This document shows, piece by piece, positions 1 through 6,344 of a stretch of 11,657 nt of DNA (position 1 is its first letter; each line of letters opens with the position of its first letter). The DNA lies in the NCBI GenBank assembly GCA_025963815.1, contig JAOQAA010000043.1, positions 1-11,657 on the forward strand, given 5' to 3'. This stretch comes from Capsulimonas sp. GTDB lineage: Bacteria > Armatimonadota > Armatimonadia > Armatimonadales > Capsulimonadaceae. The translations under genes were made by a program, and so were the position numbers. The notes below the pieces were generated by a model. The model did no database searches, was not told the DNA's origin, and worked only from the letters and a program-made list of their open reading frames with translations.

Positions 1-557
1 AAGACGGCCGCTTGGAGCGCGGTCGGCGCGGCGCGGCCATCCTCCGCGCGCACCGCTTCCTGAAGCGCCCGCAGGCCGATCCAGGGCGCGCTGCCGCTGT
101 CGTCGGCGATGGCGCCCCAGCCGCCGCAAAACCACCGCTCGCCCCGGCTGTTGATCCCGAGGCAGGCGGAGCCGGTGCCGGCGATCAGCGCCATGCCCGG
201 TTCGCCGGCCAATCCGCCGGTAAGACCCGCCACGGTGTCGTTATCGACAGTGACTCGGGCCTGCACGCCGATCTCGGGGATCTCACGCACGATCCCCGAA
301 ATTTCCCATCGGTCCTGGTCCGTGGAAACTCCGCTCATGCCGAGAAACATCGTGATCTGGGAGGGATCGATCTTTAGGCCTTCCATGGCCATGAGCAAGG
401 CGGACCGCAGGCTTCTCCGAGCCTCTTCCGGGGAGTAGTGGTTTCGGTTTGCGGATCCCGATTGGCCGGAGCCCAGAACATAGCCGGCGCGGTCCGCAAT
501 CAGCACGCGGGTATTCGTCCCGCCGCCGTCTACGCCGATATAATAACGATCTGACAT
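1..557 (-). CDS. BadF/BadG-type N-acetylglucosamine kinase, 3' end missing
   Basis: Only the first 185 codons lie in the window; the gene runs off the left edge. The protein opens with the ASKHA phosphate-1 loop, GVDGGGTNTRVLI at residues 8-20. It continues with VDNDT (phosphate-1 region aspartate), an AGTGS phosphate-2 loop and GGWGAIADDSGSAPWIG, the form of the GGWG-GDEGSG motif seen in BadF/BadG/BcrA/BcrD proteins and eukaryote-type GlcNAc kinases. The family uses ATP to phosphorylate GlcNAc or related amino sugars in the cytoplasm; the exact substrate here is inferred. The ATG start is preceded by AAGG about 7 bases upstream. It lies 29 bp after the stop of the sugar transporter gene, so the two are probably co-transcribed as an uptake-then-phosphorylate pair. 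Alternatives within the fold are glucosamine kinase or a 2-hydroxyacyl-CoA dehydratase activator; the latter is unlikely next to a sugar porter and without a Cys cluster in the visible part. Confidence 0.85.
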   Translation of the reverse strand, partial: MSDRYYIGVDGGGTNTRVLIADRAGYVLGSGQSGSANRNHYSPEEARRSLRSALLMAMEGLKIDPSQITMFLGMSGVSTDQDRWEISGIVREIPEIGVQARVTVDNDTVAGLTGGLAGEPGMALIAGTGSACLGINSRGERWFCGGWGAIADDSGSAPWIGLRALQEAVRAEDGRAAPTALQAAV

Positions 558-586
558 GATTTCGCCTTACTTAACTTCTCGCAATA

Positions 587-1999
587 CTATTTCACCGTCG
601 CGCTGCTTGACGAAACCGGGGAAGCGCACGCCGCGCCGCGCTCGGGCCGCCAGGAAGCTTCGATCTCTTCCAGACTTCGGCCTTTTGTCTCCACGACTTT
701 GGACGCCACGAAGATCAAACTGAGCAGACTGAAGCCCGCATAGATCCAGAACGTCGCGGCGGGACCGATGCCCGCCTGAAGCAGCGGGAACGTTTGCGCG
801 ACGGCGAAATCCGAAGCCCATAGGACCAGCGTCGCCAGCGCCATTGCCAAGCCGCGGATCCGTGTCGGGAAGATCTCGCTGATCACCACCCAGGGGACCG
901 GCCCCATGCCGGAGGCGAACGCCGCGATGAACAACAGGATCGGCAGCAATAGATAAAGCCCGCCGAGCCCCTGTGAAAACGCAAAGCCGACTGCCGTCAG
1001 AGCCGCCGCTTGGATGGCTGTCCCACCGAGCAGCAGCGGCCGTCGCCCGAGCTTGTCGATCAATTTGATGGCGACGACTGTGAAGACCAGGTTGACCACA
1101 CCGACTAAAAGTGTCTGCAAAAACGAGCTGGAAAGACCGGCGCCGCTGGATTTGAAGATCTCCGGCGCGTAGTACATGATGGCGTTGATTCCGCTGAACT
1201 GGCAGAAGACCGCGAGGGCGACGCCGATGATCATGGGGCGCCGATAGCAGGGCGTCAATAGCTCCGCGAGCGTCCCGCCTTCCTGGGCCATGGATTGCTC
1301 CATTTCACGCAGGCCCGCCTCGGCTTCGGCGGCGGCGCCCACGCGCTTCAGGATCGTCCGGGCCTCTTCGCGCCGTCCCTTGCTCATGAGCCAGCGGGGG
1401 CTTTCCGGGATCAGCAGCGTCATGAACACCAGCAGCATCGCCGGCAGCGTCAGCGAGCCGAACATCCAGCGCCAGCCGTAGTCCACGTTCCAGGTCTCGG
1501 TTCCCATCCTCTGGATCAAAAGGTTTACGAAGAACACGATCAGAATTCCGGAGACGATGGCGAATTGATAGAGAGAGACTAATTGTCCGCGCACACGCTT
1601 CGGCGCGACCTCGGCGATGTAAAGTGGGGAGATGACCGAAACGGCGCCGATGGCGATCCCCCCCAGCAGTCTCGACAAAACGTAGTGTTGCAGTGTGAGG
1701 GACAAAGCCGTAAGGATGCCCGAGATCGCGAAGAGAAGCGCATTGGCGAGCAGCATCGGCTTACGTCCGAACCGGTCGCTGAGCGGCCCCCCCGCGAGGG
1801 CGCCCACCATGCATCCCACCAGCACGCTGGAGGCGGCCCATCCGGTCAGACCGGCGGAGAGCTGGAAGTGCTTTTGCAGAAAACCGACGGCCCCCGAGAT
1901 AACGGCGGTATCGTAGCCGAAGAGGAGACCGCCCAGCGCTCCGACACCGGCCAGCAGGGCGATGTAGGCGGTGCTGCCTTCAGCCGATTTTGTATTCAT
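587..1999 (-). CDS. MFS sugar porter (XylE/GLUT-like sugar:H+ symporter)
   Basis: This 470-residue inner-membrane protein has the usual length and about twelve hydrophobic segments. Sugar-porter signatures appear in order: GGLLFGYDTAVISGA (23-37), SDRFGRKPM loop 2-3 (74-82), ISPLYIAEVAPKRVRG (123-138), PESPRWLMSKGR (198-209), QFSGINAIMYYAPEIF in helix 7 (267-282), DKLGRRPLLL (315-324), GPVPWVVISEIFPTRIRG (366-383) and VETKGRSLEEIE (436-447). Residues matching XylE substrate contacts are kept (Q145, Q267, N272, W370), while the first Gln of the XylE QQ pair is Cys266. This supports monosaccharide transport driven by protons; the sugar cannot be fixed from sequence. The ATG has an AGGGA-type site about 9 bases upstream. 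It follows the DUF1559 gene by 56 bp containing a strong stem-loop, and precedes the kinase gene by 29 bp, so transporter and kinase form the tightest pair of the locus. Confidence 0.95.
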   Translation of the reverse strand: MNTKSAEGSTAYIALLAGVGALGGLLFGYDTAVISGAVGFLQKHFQLSAGLTGWAASSVLVGCMVGALAGGPLSDRFGRKPMLLANALLFAISGILTALSLTLQHYVLSRLLGGIAIGAVSVISPLYIAEVAPKRVRGQLVSLYQFAIVSGILIVFFVNLLIQRMGTETWNVDYGWRWMFGSLTLPAMLLVFMTLLIPESPRWLMSKGRREEARTILKRVGAAAEAEAGLREMEQSMAQEGGTLAELLTPCYRRPMIIGVALAVFCQFSGINAIMYYAPEIFKSSGAGLSSSFLQTLLVGVVNLVFTVVAIKLIDKLGRRPLLLGGTAIQAAALTAVGFAFSQGLGGLYLLLPILLFIAAFASGMGPVPWVVISEIFPTRIRGLAMALATLVLWASDFAVAQTFPLLQAGIGPAATFWIYAGFSLLSLIFVASKVVETKGRSLEEIEASWRPERGAACASPVSSSSATVK

Positions 2000-2016
2000 C
2001 GAGCGTTCCCTTTAGT

Positions 2017-2046
2017 CGCCGGACGGGCCAAGCAGCCCGTCCGGCG
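2017..2046 (-). terminator. Strong intercistronic stem-loop after DUF1559 gene
   Basis: A perfect 11-bp inverted repeat (CGCCGGACGGG / CCCGTCCGGCG) with an 8-nt loop begins 9 bases after the DUF1559 stop codon and ends 17 bases before the transporter ATG. Neither strand shows a real T-run after the stem, so it is a poor intrinsic terminator. It may act as a partial terminator or as a 3' stabiliser that lets the DUF1559 mRNA accumulate above the transporter and kinase message. Confidence 0.5.
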
Positions 2047-2055
2047 AATGGCCGG

Positions 2056-2808
2056 CTACAGCGCGTCCGCGTGCCAGAGCTTGAAGTTCGCGTTGGTCGT
2101 GCCCGAAGGCGGATTGAAGATGGCGTCGAATTTAATCCACTTCACATGGCTGTCGGTGAAGCAGATATTTGCGCCGCCCGTATGACGGGCGACGGGGGAG
2201 GCGAAATCGTTGCCTGTCGGATTGGGGTCCGTTGTCACCGGCGTGCCGGTTCCCGAATACCATACTTTCGGATATCCGGCTTTAAATGTGGACGCCGAGT
2301 TGGTTCCCTTGTATCCGTATCCTTGGCCCGCGATCGGGTCGAGGAAATCTTCGGCCAGAAGGCAGAGATCGGAAGGGTTATTGATTTGGGCGATCGACGT
2401 CCCGGATGTCTGGTCGCCGGCCTTCGCCAGCCCGGTGTTCATTCCATAAGATTCTCGGTCGAAGGGAGCGACCGTGGCCTTGTTTACGCCACTGTCGTCG
2501 GGGCACATGAATACCTGAGCGCTCTTCACGTACGGGTAGATCATATTCGGCCACTGATAGTTTCCGCCGGCGGCTGGATAATTCAGCATCGGAAAGGTTT
2601 CGTCGTTGTCCTGAACGTATTGCGCGAAGGCCAAACCGAGCTGGCGCTCGTTGGACGCGCAGCTAGTTTGACGGGCTTTCTCACGAGCTTTTGCAAAAAC
2701 CGGGAAAAGAATGGCGGCGAGAATCGCGATAATTGCGATGACAACGAGCAATTCTATCAGAGTGAAGCCAGAAATAGTGCGCGATTTGTTCGTGCTCAAG
2801 GTAATCAA
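2056..2808 (-). CDS. DUF1559 family pseudopilin-like protein (copy 1)
   Basis: This 250-residue protein has a class III (type IV pilin-like) signal. A short polar leader ends at Gly14, followed by Phe15 and the [18 protein letters not shown] hydrophobic helix, with Glu19 at the conserved +5 position. Prepilin peptidase would cut between G14 and F15. Next come the [13 protein letters not shown] block, [11 protein letters not shown] and [14 protein letters not shown] (102-105) and the C-terminal [18 protein letters not shown] (208-225) are DUF1559 hallmarks, although the usual DGH reads DSH here. The family is abundant in Planctomycetes and Armatimonadota, is thought to be exported and surface-anchored, and has no established biochemical role. 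The start is TTG, with AGGA 9 bases upstream and an in-frame TAA between them, so no longer start exists. The gene lies between a ROK regulator and a sugar porter on the same strand, which suggests a surface role linked to sugar use; that is inference. Confidence 0.93.
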   Translation of the reverse strand: MITLSTNKSRTISGFTLIELLVVIAIIAILAAILFPVFAKAREKARQTSCASNERQLGLAFAQYVQDNDETFPMLNYPAAGGNYQWPNMIYPYVKSAQVFMCPDDSGVNKATVAPFDRESYGMNTGLAKAGDQTSGTSIAQINNPSDLCLLAEDFLDPIAGQGYGYKGTNSASTFKAGYPKVWYSGTGTPVTTDPNPTGNDFASPVARHTGGANICFTDSHVKWIKFDAIFNPPSGTTNANFKLWHADAL

Positions 2809-2839
2809 AACGTTAGGTTCCTAAAATATAAGTGAAGTG

Positions 2840-2860
2840 AAGCGCCCTGATCGGGCGCTT
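2840..2860 (-). terminator. Stem-loop between ROK gene and DUF1559 copy 1
   Basis: A perfect 8-bp inverted repeat (AAGCGCCC / GGGCGCTT) with a 5-nt loop lies 94 bases after the ROK stop and 31 bases before the DUF1559 TTG. On the minus strand it is followed by CACTTCACTTATATTTT, moderately T-rich but not a clean U-run. It could terminate the regulator transcript, or form part of the DUF1559 leader. I found no convincing separate promoter for DUF1559 between 2809 and 2954. Confidence 0.5.
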
Positions 2861-2954
2861 TCAACGATGATCCTGCTTAACCGAGATGCGTCATTCGGCT
2901 ATCATATTTTACTTGTGGCGCTGTTCCTCCCTCTCTATTTTTGCATCGCCGATA

Positions 2955-4193
2955 TTATCCCGGTGCAAATTCATTGAAGAGAGGCAGCGTCGCCGCTCCA
3001 AGCGCCGCCGCGCTTTCGATGGCGGACGCCTGCAATAAAACCGGATGATGACGCAGGGCGCGCATTCGCCGCTGCGGCAGCATCATCTCTAACCGTTCGA
3101 TCAGCCATTTTTGGAGCGGAACCGGAAGGCGTCCGCCAAAGATGATGGCCTTCGGGCTGAGCAAATGCTCGATCGTGACCAGCCCCGCCGCGAGGCTCTC
3201 GGCGGCGTTCTCCAGCCAGCCGATCAGAATAGCGTCGTTTTCTCCGAGCAGCATGTCGAGATCGTTAACTCTCGCCTCCGGTCGGGCCATGCTGAGCGCC
3301 GCGAACAGCGAGGATAGCGAAACCGAAAGCTCCAGACATCCGATCCCGCCGCAGGAGCAGCGCATGTTGCCGCTGGCGCCCACGGGCAGGTGCCCAAACA
3401 TCCCCGCGTTGTCGAAGGCCCCCCGGTATGGCTGACCATTGAGGATCATCCCGCCACCGATCCCAACGCCGAAGAAGACGTAGAAGTAATCCTCGACATC
3501 CTTGCCCGCCCCAAACCAGCGCTCGCCCATCGCCGCCGCCATGGCGTCGGTTTCCAGGAAGACCGGCAGATCGAGTCGTTTCGACAGAATGTCACGGATC
3601 GGCAGCTCGTCCCAGCCGGGGAAGTTCGGCGGGGCAACGAGCGTTCCCGCGCCGATGTCGAGCGGGCCAGGGAGACCGACGCCGACTCCCCACAGCTCTT
3701 CCATGCGCAGACCCTGGTCCTCCACCAGTCCTCGGATCATCTTTTCGATCAGCGGCAGCGCCTCGTCCGGGGAGGGGAAGCTCCACTCCAGATGCGCGTA
3801 CTCCAGCGGCGTCCCGGCTAGATCGAGAAGGACGGCGGTCAAATGGTCGCGGTCGAGATGGATGCCGACCGCATAGCCGCCCTTCGGATTGATATTGACT
3901 TCGATGGCGGGCTGCCCGCGCTGGCCGCTGCGTCTTCCCAGCGTCTCAAGCAGACCACGATCGAGCAGCTTGTCGACGATATTCGAAATCGTCTGGTTCG
4001 TCAGATACGTATGGCTGCTGATCTCCGCTCGCGATAGCGGTCCCCATAAGCGCACGGTCTCCAGAACCACCCGTTGATTGAGCACGTGTGCGAACTCAAG
4101 ATTCGTCCCCGCAAGCTTCTTCCGGACTGGAGACGGCTTCCGCGCGGCGTCGGCGCGGCTGATGGAGCCGGCCTGGACATCTGTACTCTTCAT
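2955..4193 (-). CDS. ROK-family transcriptional repressor (NagC/Mlc/XylR type)
   Basis: This 412-residue protein joins an N-terminal winged helix-turn-helix (about 35-90; LSRAEISSHTYLTNQTISNI is the helix-turn-helix) to a ROK sugar-binding domain. Visible ROK marks are the first phosphate loop region (GIHLDRDHLTAVLLDLAGTPL, here 110-119 then 120-130), GVGVGLPGPLD (169-179), ETDA with Asp216, GVGIGGGMI (242-250), and the zinc site His268 plus Cys279, Cys281 and Cys286 in CSCGGIGCLE. Members bind operators and release on binding a sugar or sugar phosphate. The sugar-contacting Glu of the usual GExGH motif is Met265 here (AGMFGH), suggesting an altered ligand or loss of any kinase activity. The ATG has no clear Shine-Dalgarno. 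A consensus promoter and a perfect inverted repeat lie just upstream, so autorepression is likely. The probable targets are its own gene and the downstream transporter and kinase genes. Confidence 0.93.
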   Translation of the reverse strand: MKSTDVQAGSISRADAARKPSPVRKKLAGTNLEFAHVLNQRVVLETVRLWGPLSRAEISSHTYLTNQTISNIVDKLLDRGLLETLGRRSGQRGQPAIEVNINPKGGYAVGIHLDRDHLTAVLLDLAGTPLEYAHLEWSFPSPDEALPLIEKMIRGLVEDQGLRMEELWGVGVGLPGPLDIGAGTLVAPPNFPGWDELPIRDILSKRLDLPVFLETDAMAAAMGERWFGAGKDVEDYFYVFFGVGIGGGMILNGQPYRGAFDNAGMFGHLPVGASGNMRCSCGGIGCLELSVSLSSLFAALSMARPEARVNDLDMLLGENDAILIGWLENAAESLAAGLVTIEHLLSPKAIIFGGRLPVPLQKWLIERLEMMLPQRRMRALRHHPVLLQASAIESAAALGAATLPLFNEFAPG

Positions 4194-4221
4194 GCGCGGT
4201 CTGTTTGTTATCGAACTTTTA

Positions 4222-4244
4222 TTAAATCAAGTTGAATGATTTAA
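4222..4244. promoter_or_regulatory. Candidate ROK operator (perfect inverted repeat)
   Basis: Half-sites TTAAATCA (4222-4229) and TGATTTAA (4237-4244) are exact reverse complements separated by 7 bases. The repeat starts about 2-3 bases after the predicted transcription start of the ROK gene, where a bound repressor would block initiation. AT-rich palindromes are usual for ROK repressors. Assignment to this protein is an inference from position. Confidence 0.6.
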
Positions 4245-4252
4245 CTGAGTTC

Positions 4253-4281
4253 ATTATAACAATCTCCTTTATCTTTGTCAA
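4253..4281 (-). promoter_or_regulatory. Consensus sigma-70 promoter of the ROK gene
   Basis: On the minus strand TTGACA (4276-4281) and TATAAT (4253-4258) are both exact consensus hexamers with the optimal 17-bp spacer. Initiation would fall near 4246, giving a leader of about 53 bases to the ROK ATG. An intrinsically very strong promoter with an adjoining palindrome implies that it is normally held in check. Confidence 0.85.
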
Positions 4282-4310
4282 GAGACATTTTTACGATGGG
4301 TTTTTGTGGC

Positions 4311-4324
4311 TTCATCGAGATGAA
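4311..4324. promoter_or_regulatory. Short palindrome upstream of exonuclease gene
   Basis: TTCATC and GATGAA are exact reverse complements separated by two bases. The site is 30 bases upstream of the ROK promoter -35 and 69 bases before the exonuclease start. A TATAAG hexamer (4331-4336) lies just downstream on the plus strand, but I see no good -35 at the right distance. It could be an operator for the plus-strand gene; evidence is position and symmetry only. Confidence 0.3.
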
Positions 4325-4339
4325 ATCGGGTATAAGGTC

Positions 4340-4369
4340 AAGCACACAGATCTCTGTTTCTGTGTGCTT
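4340..4369 (+). promoter_or_regulatory. Leader stem-loop before exonuclease gene
   Basis: A perfect 10-bp inverted repeat (AAGCACACAG / CTGTGTGCTT) with a 10-nt loop ends in a short T-run (CTTTTG). It stops 8 bases before the AAAGGAG ribosome-binding site of the next gene. No plus-strand gene lies upstream in the window for it to terminate, so it may be an attenuator-like leader element, or it may block antisense transcription away from the ROK promoter. Confidence 0.5.
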
Positions 4370-4392
4370 TTGTGAGTAAAGGAGCGTACGCC

Positions 4393-4965
4393 GTGGCGGA
4401 AATATACGTCAGCACCGATGTCGAGACGGACGGTCCGATTCCCGGACCGAACTCAATGCTCAGCTTTGGCTCGGCGGCCTACCTTGCCGATAAAACGCTG
4501 CTAAGCACGTTCGAGGCGAACCTGGAGACGCTGCCGGGCGCCCAGGGCGATCCGAAAACAATGGCCTGGTGGGCGACGCAGGCCGAGGCGTGGACGGCTT
4601 GCCGGGAAAACCTGGAAGCTCCGGACGCGGCGATGGTCCGTTATCTCCAATGGCTCAAGGAATTGCCGGGCAAACCCGTATTTGTAGCATACCCCGCCGC
4701 GTTCGATTTCCTCTTCGTCTACTGGTATCTCATCCGATTCGCCGGAGAAAGCCCTTTCTCGCATTCGGCTCTGGACATCAAGACATTCGCCATGGCGATG
4801 CTCGGTTCGGATTACCGGGACGCTACCAAGCGGCGCATGCCAAGGCGCTGGTTCGACCCAATGCCGCACACCCACCGCGCGCTCGACGACGCGATCGAGC
4901 AGGGGGCTCTGTTTTGTAATATGCTACAGGAGCATCGCGGGGGCGAGCATGACGGCGGTAAATAA
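4393..4965 (+). CDS. DEDDh 3'-5' exonuclease-like protein (DnaQ/RNase H fold)
   Basis: This 190-residue cytoplasmic protein has the four acidic motifs of the DnaQ-like exonuclease fold: DVE (Asp9 and Glu11) in [17 protein letters not shown], Asp105 in YPAAFDFLF, Asp128 in ALDIKTFA, and the DEDDh pair His161 and Asp166 in HRALDDA. It resembles the bacterial 3'-5' exoribonuclease/exonuclease group annotated next to Rv2179c-like proteins; DNA or RNA preference is unknown. I place the start at GTG 4393 because AAAGGAG lies 8 bases upstream. An upstream in-frame GTG at 4372 would add seven residues but lacks a ribosome-binding site and would put the Shine-Dalgarno inside the coding region. The stop lies 17 bases inside the following SDR gene, so the two are translationally linked. 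Confidence 0.82.
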   Translation: MAEIYVSTDVETDGPIPGPNSMLSFGSAAYLADKTLLSTFEANLETLPGAQGDPKTMAWWATQAEAWTACRENLEAPDAAMVRYLQWLKELPGKPVFVAYPAAFDFLFVYWYLIRFAGESPFSHSALDIKTFAMAMLGSDYRDATKRRMPRRWFDPMPHTHRALDDAIEQGALFCNMLQEHRGGEHDGGK

Positions 4966-5677
4966 TCAGCGCCGAGTGGCGTTTGTCACGGGAGCGGGGC
5001 GGGGGATCGGACGCGCCATCGCTCGGATGCTCGCCGAAGAGGGTTACGATATCGCTCTTTTGGCGCGCAGCGCGGGGGAGCTTTCGCAGACGGCTCGGGA
5101 GTGCGAAGCGCTCGGTGCGCGAGCGCTGCCGATTTCATCGGACATCACGGATCCCGTGCAGCTCGATCAGGCCATTGAGCAATGCGTTCGTGATCTTGGC
5201 AGTCTCCACGTTCTGGTCAATAACGCCGGCGCTTTTCACTGGGGATCGGCGGACACGGCCGACCCCGACGCCTGGGATCATCTCATCGATCTCAACTTAA
5301 AATCTTCGATGCGCGCGACACGCCTCGCTCTGCCCCATATCCTTGCTGGGGAAGAGGGCGGCGCGGTGCTGTTTATCGCCTCCATGGCGGGGCGTATCGC
5401 TTTTGGCATGAATGCGGCCTATGTCGCCTCCAAGCATGGGATCGTCGGCTTCGCCGGCTCGGTCTTTCAAGATGTCCGCGAGCGAGGGATCAAAGTCTGC
5501 GCGATCTGCCCGGGATTGGTCGAAACATCGATCACGGACGACATCGGCGCGGACCTCGCCAAAATGATCCAGCCGGAAGACGTCGCCGAAGCCGCCCGCT
5601 ACATGCTCCGCACGCCCTCCCATGTCTGTCCTACGGAAATCATACTTCAACCCCAGCGCGCGCCGTGGGAGAAATAG
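4949..5677 (+). CDS. Classical short-chain dehydrogenase/reductase (SDR)
   Basis: This 242-residue Rossmann-fold oxidoreductase has the typical length for classical SDRs. TGAGRGIG (14-21) is the dinucleotide-binding loop and NNAG (91-94) stabilises the central sheet. The catalytic tetrad is Asn116, Ser145, Tyr158 and Lys162 (YVASK), and PGLVET (188-193) is the usual post-catalytic segment. Arg residues after beta-2 (ALLARS) favour NADP(H), as in 3-ketoacyl-ACP reductase-like members, but the substrate is not determinable. There is no signal peptide. The ATG sits inside the end of the exonuclease gene, with a G-rich but non-canonical site (GGGGGCG) upstream, so coupled translation is likely. 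The C-terminal tail ([10 protein letters not shown]) matches SDRs that end just after the last strand. Confidence 0.92.
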   Translation: MTAVNNQRRVAFVTGAGRGIGRAIARMLAEEGYDIALLARSAGELSQTARECEALGARALPISSDITDPVQLDQAIEQCVRDLGSLHVLVNNAGAFHWGSADTADPDAWDHLIDLNLKSSMRATRLALPHILAGEEGGAVLFIASMAGRIAFGMNAAYVASKHGIVGFAGSVFQDVRERGIKVCAICPGLVETSITDDIGADLAKMIQPEDVAEAARYMLRTPSHVCPTEIILQPQRAPWEK

Positions 5678-5760
5678 AGCGTTACAGGCAGGGACTTGAG
5701 TGCGAAATCGCGAATATGGGAAGGGACAAGCATCCACACAGACGAAAGTAGGGTCTCGTA

Positions 5761-6300
5761 TTGCGTTCTCAATTCGCCGCTATTATTCTCGCGTCTTCCT
5801 GTCTCTTCGCGGCCGGCGTTGCCAGTCACGCATCTGTCACCGCGCGTAAAACTGCCGCTCCGGCGGCCTCCGCCGGCAATTCTGATCTCAGCGCTATCAA
5901 AGCGGCGTATAAGGACCGAAGCTATGCGGTTTTGACGCGCAGCGCTGGGCAGATGTACGGCGCGGCGGCGCCGGATTTTATGTTCAGCGACCGAAGCGGC
6001 GCGAAGATCAATCGTGCGGCGGCAATCCAGCGCGCCGGCGCGGCCCTGTCCACGCTGGGACGCGTCGTTGGCTCCCCCTCGGACCCGCAGGCGCTCACCT
6101 ATACGGTTGATATTATGAGCGTTACGTTTTCCGGGAATCAGGCGATCGTGATTGAATCCGGGCAGGTCCATGCGCTCTCCGTTTCCGACGCCTCTGCAGG
6201 CGCGTTCGCGAAGGCGGCGAGTGCGCTGAACGGCGTGTATCGCGACGTTTGGGTGCGGACGTCACAGGGATGGCGGCAAAAGAGCGCGGCCAAACTCTAA
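5761..6300 (+). CDS. Secreted NTF2/SnoaL-like protein, paralogue A
   Basis: This 179-residue protein starts at TTG, with AGGG 8 bases upstream. It opens with a Sec-type signal peptide (MRSQFAAIILASSCLFAAGV, likely cut after Ala24 in SHA). An Ala/Pro-rich linker precedes a domain of about 130 residues, beginning SAIKAAYKDRSYAVLTR and ending YRDVWVRTSQGWRQKSA. The pattern of an initial helix pair and late strands ending in a W-x-R...GW motif is that of NTF2-like/SnoaL/DUF4440 folds. I recognise no enzymatic residues, so the function is unknown; it is probably periplasmic or extracellular. It is clearly related to the next gene (shared IKAAY-x2-RSY, NxVYRDVWVR, QGW), 44 bp away and surely from the same duplication. 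It follows the SDR gene by 83 bp, in which I see no convincing promoter or terminator. Confidence 0.8.
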   Translation: MRSQFAAIILASSCLFAAGVASHASVTARKTAAPAASAGNSDLSAIKAAYKDRSYAVLTRSAGQMYGAAAPDFMFSDRSGAKINRAAAIQRAGAALSTLGRVVGSPSDPQALTYTVDIMSVTFSGNQAIVIESGQVHALSVSDASAGAFAKAASALNGVYRDVWVRTSQGWRQKSAAKL

Positions 6301-6344
6301 ATCATTACTGTGCTTCCTTCGAATAACATAAAGGTCCATACACC

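Noticed and set aside
12..438. Plus-strand frames at the left edge
   Set aside because: The minus strand encodes a recognisable BadF/BadG kinase through the whole stretch.
1583..2835. Plus-strand open frames of 200 and 281 codons opposite the sugar porter and DUF1559 genes
   Set aside because: Low-complexity Arg/Gly-rich translations without motifs, lying antisense to two well-supported genes.
4304..4336. Plus-strand promoter TTGTGG ... TATAAG before the exonuclease gene
   Set aside because: The spacer is 21 bp and the -35 is poor; only the -10-like hexamer is credible, so it was not listed as a promoter.
5678..5760. Promoter or hairpin between the SDR gene and NTF2-like paralogue A
   Set aside because: A GCGA-AA-TCGC mini-palindrome and a TTGAGT hexamer occur, but no matching -10 at proper spacing and no stable stem.
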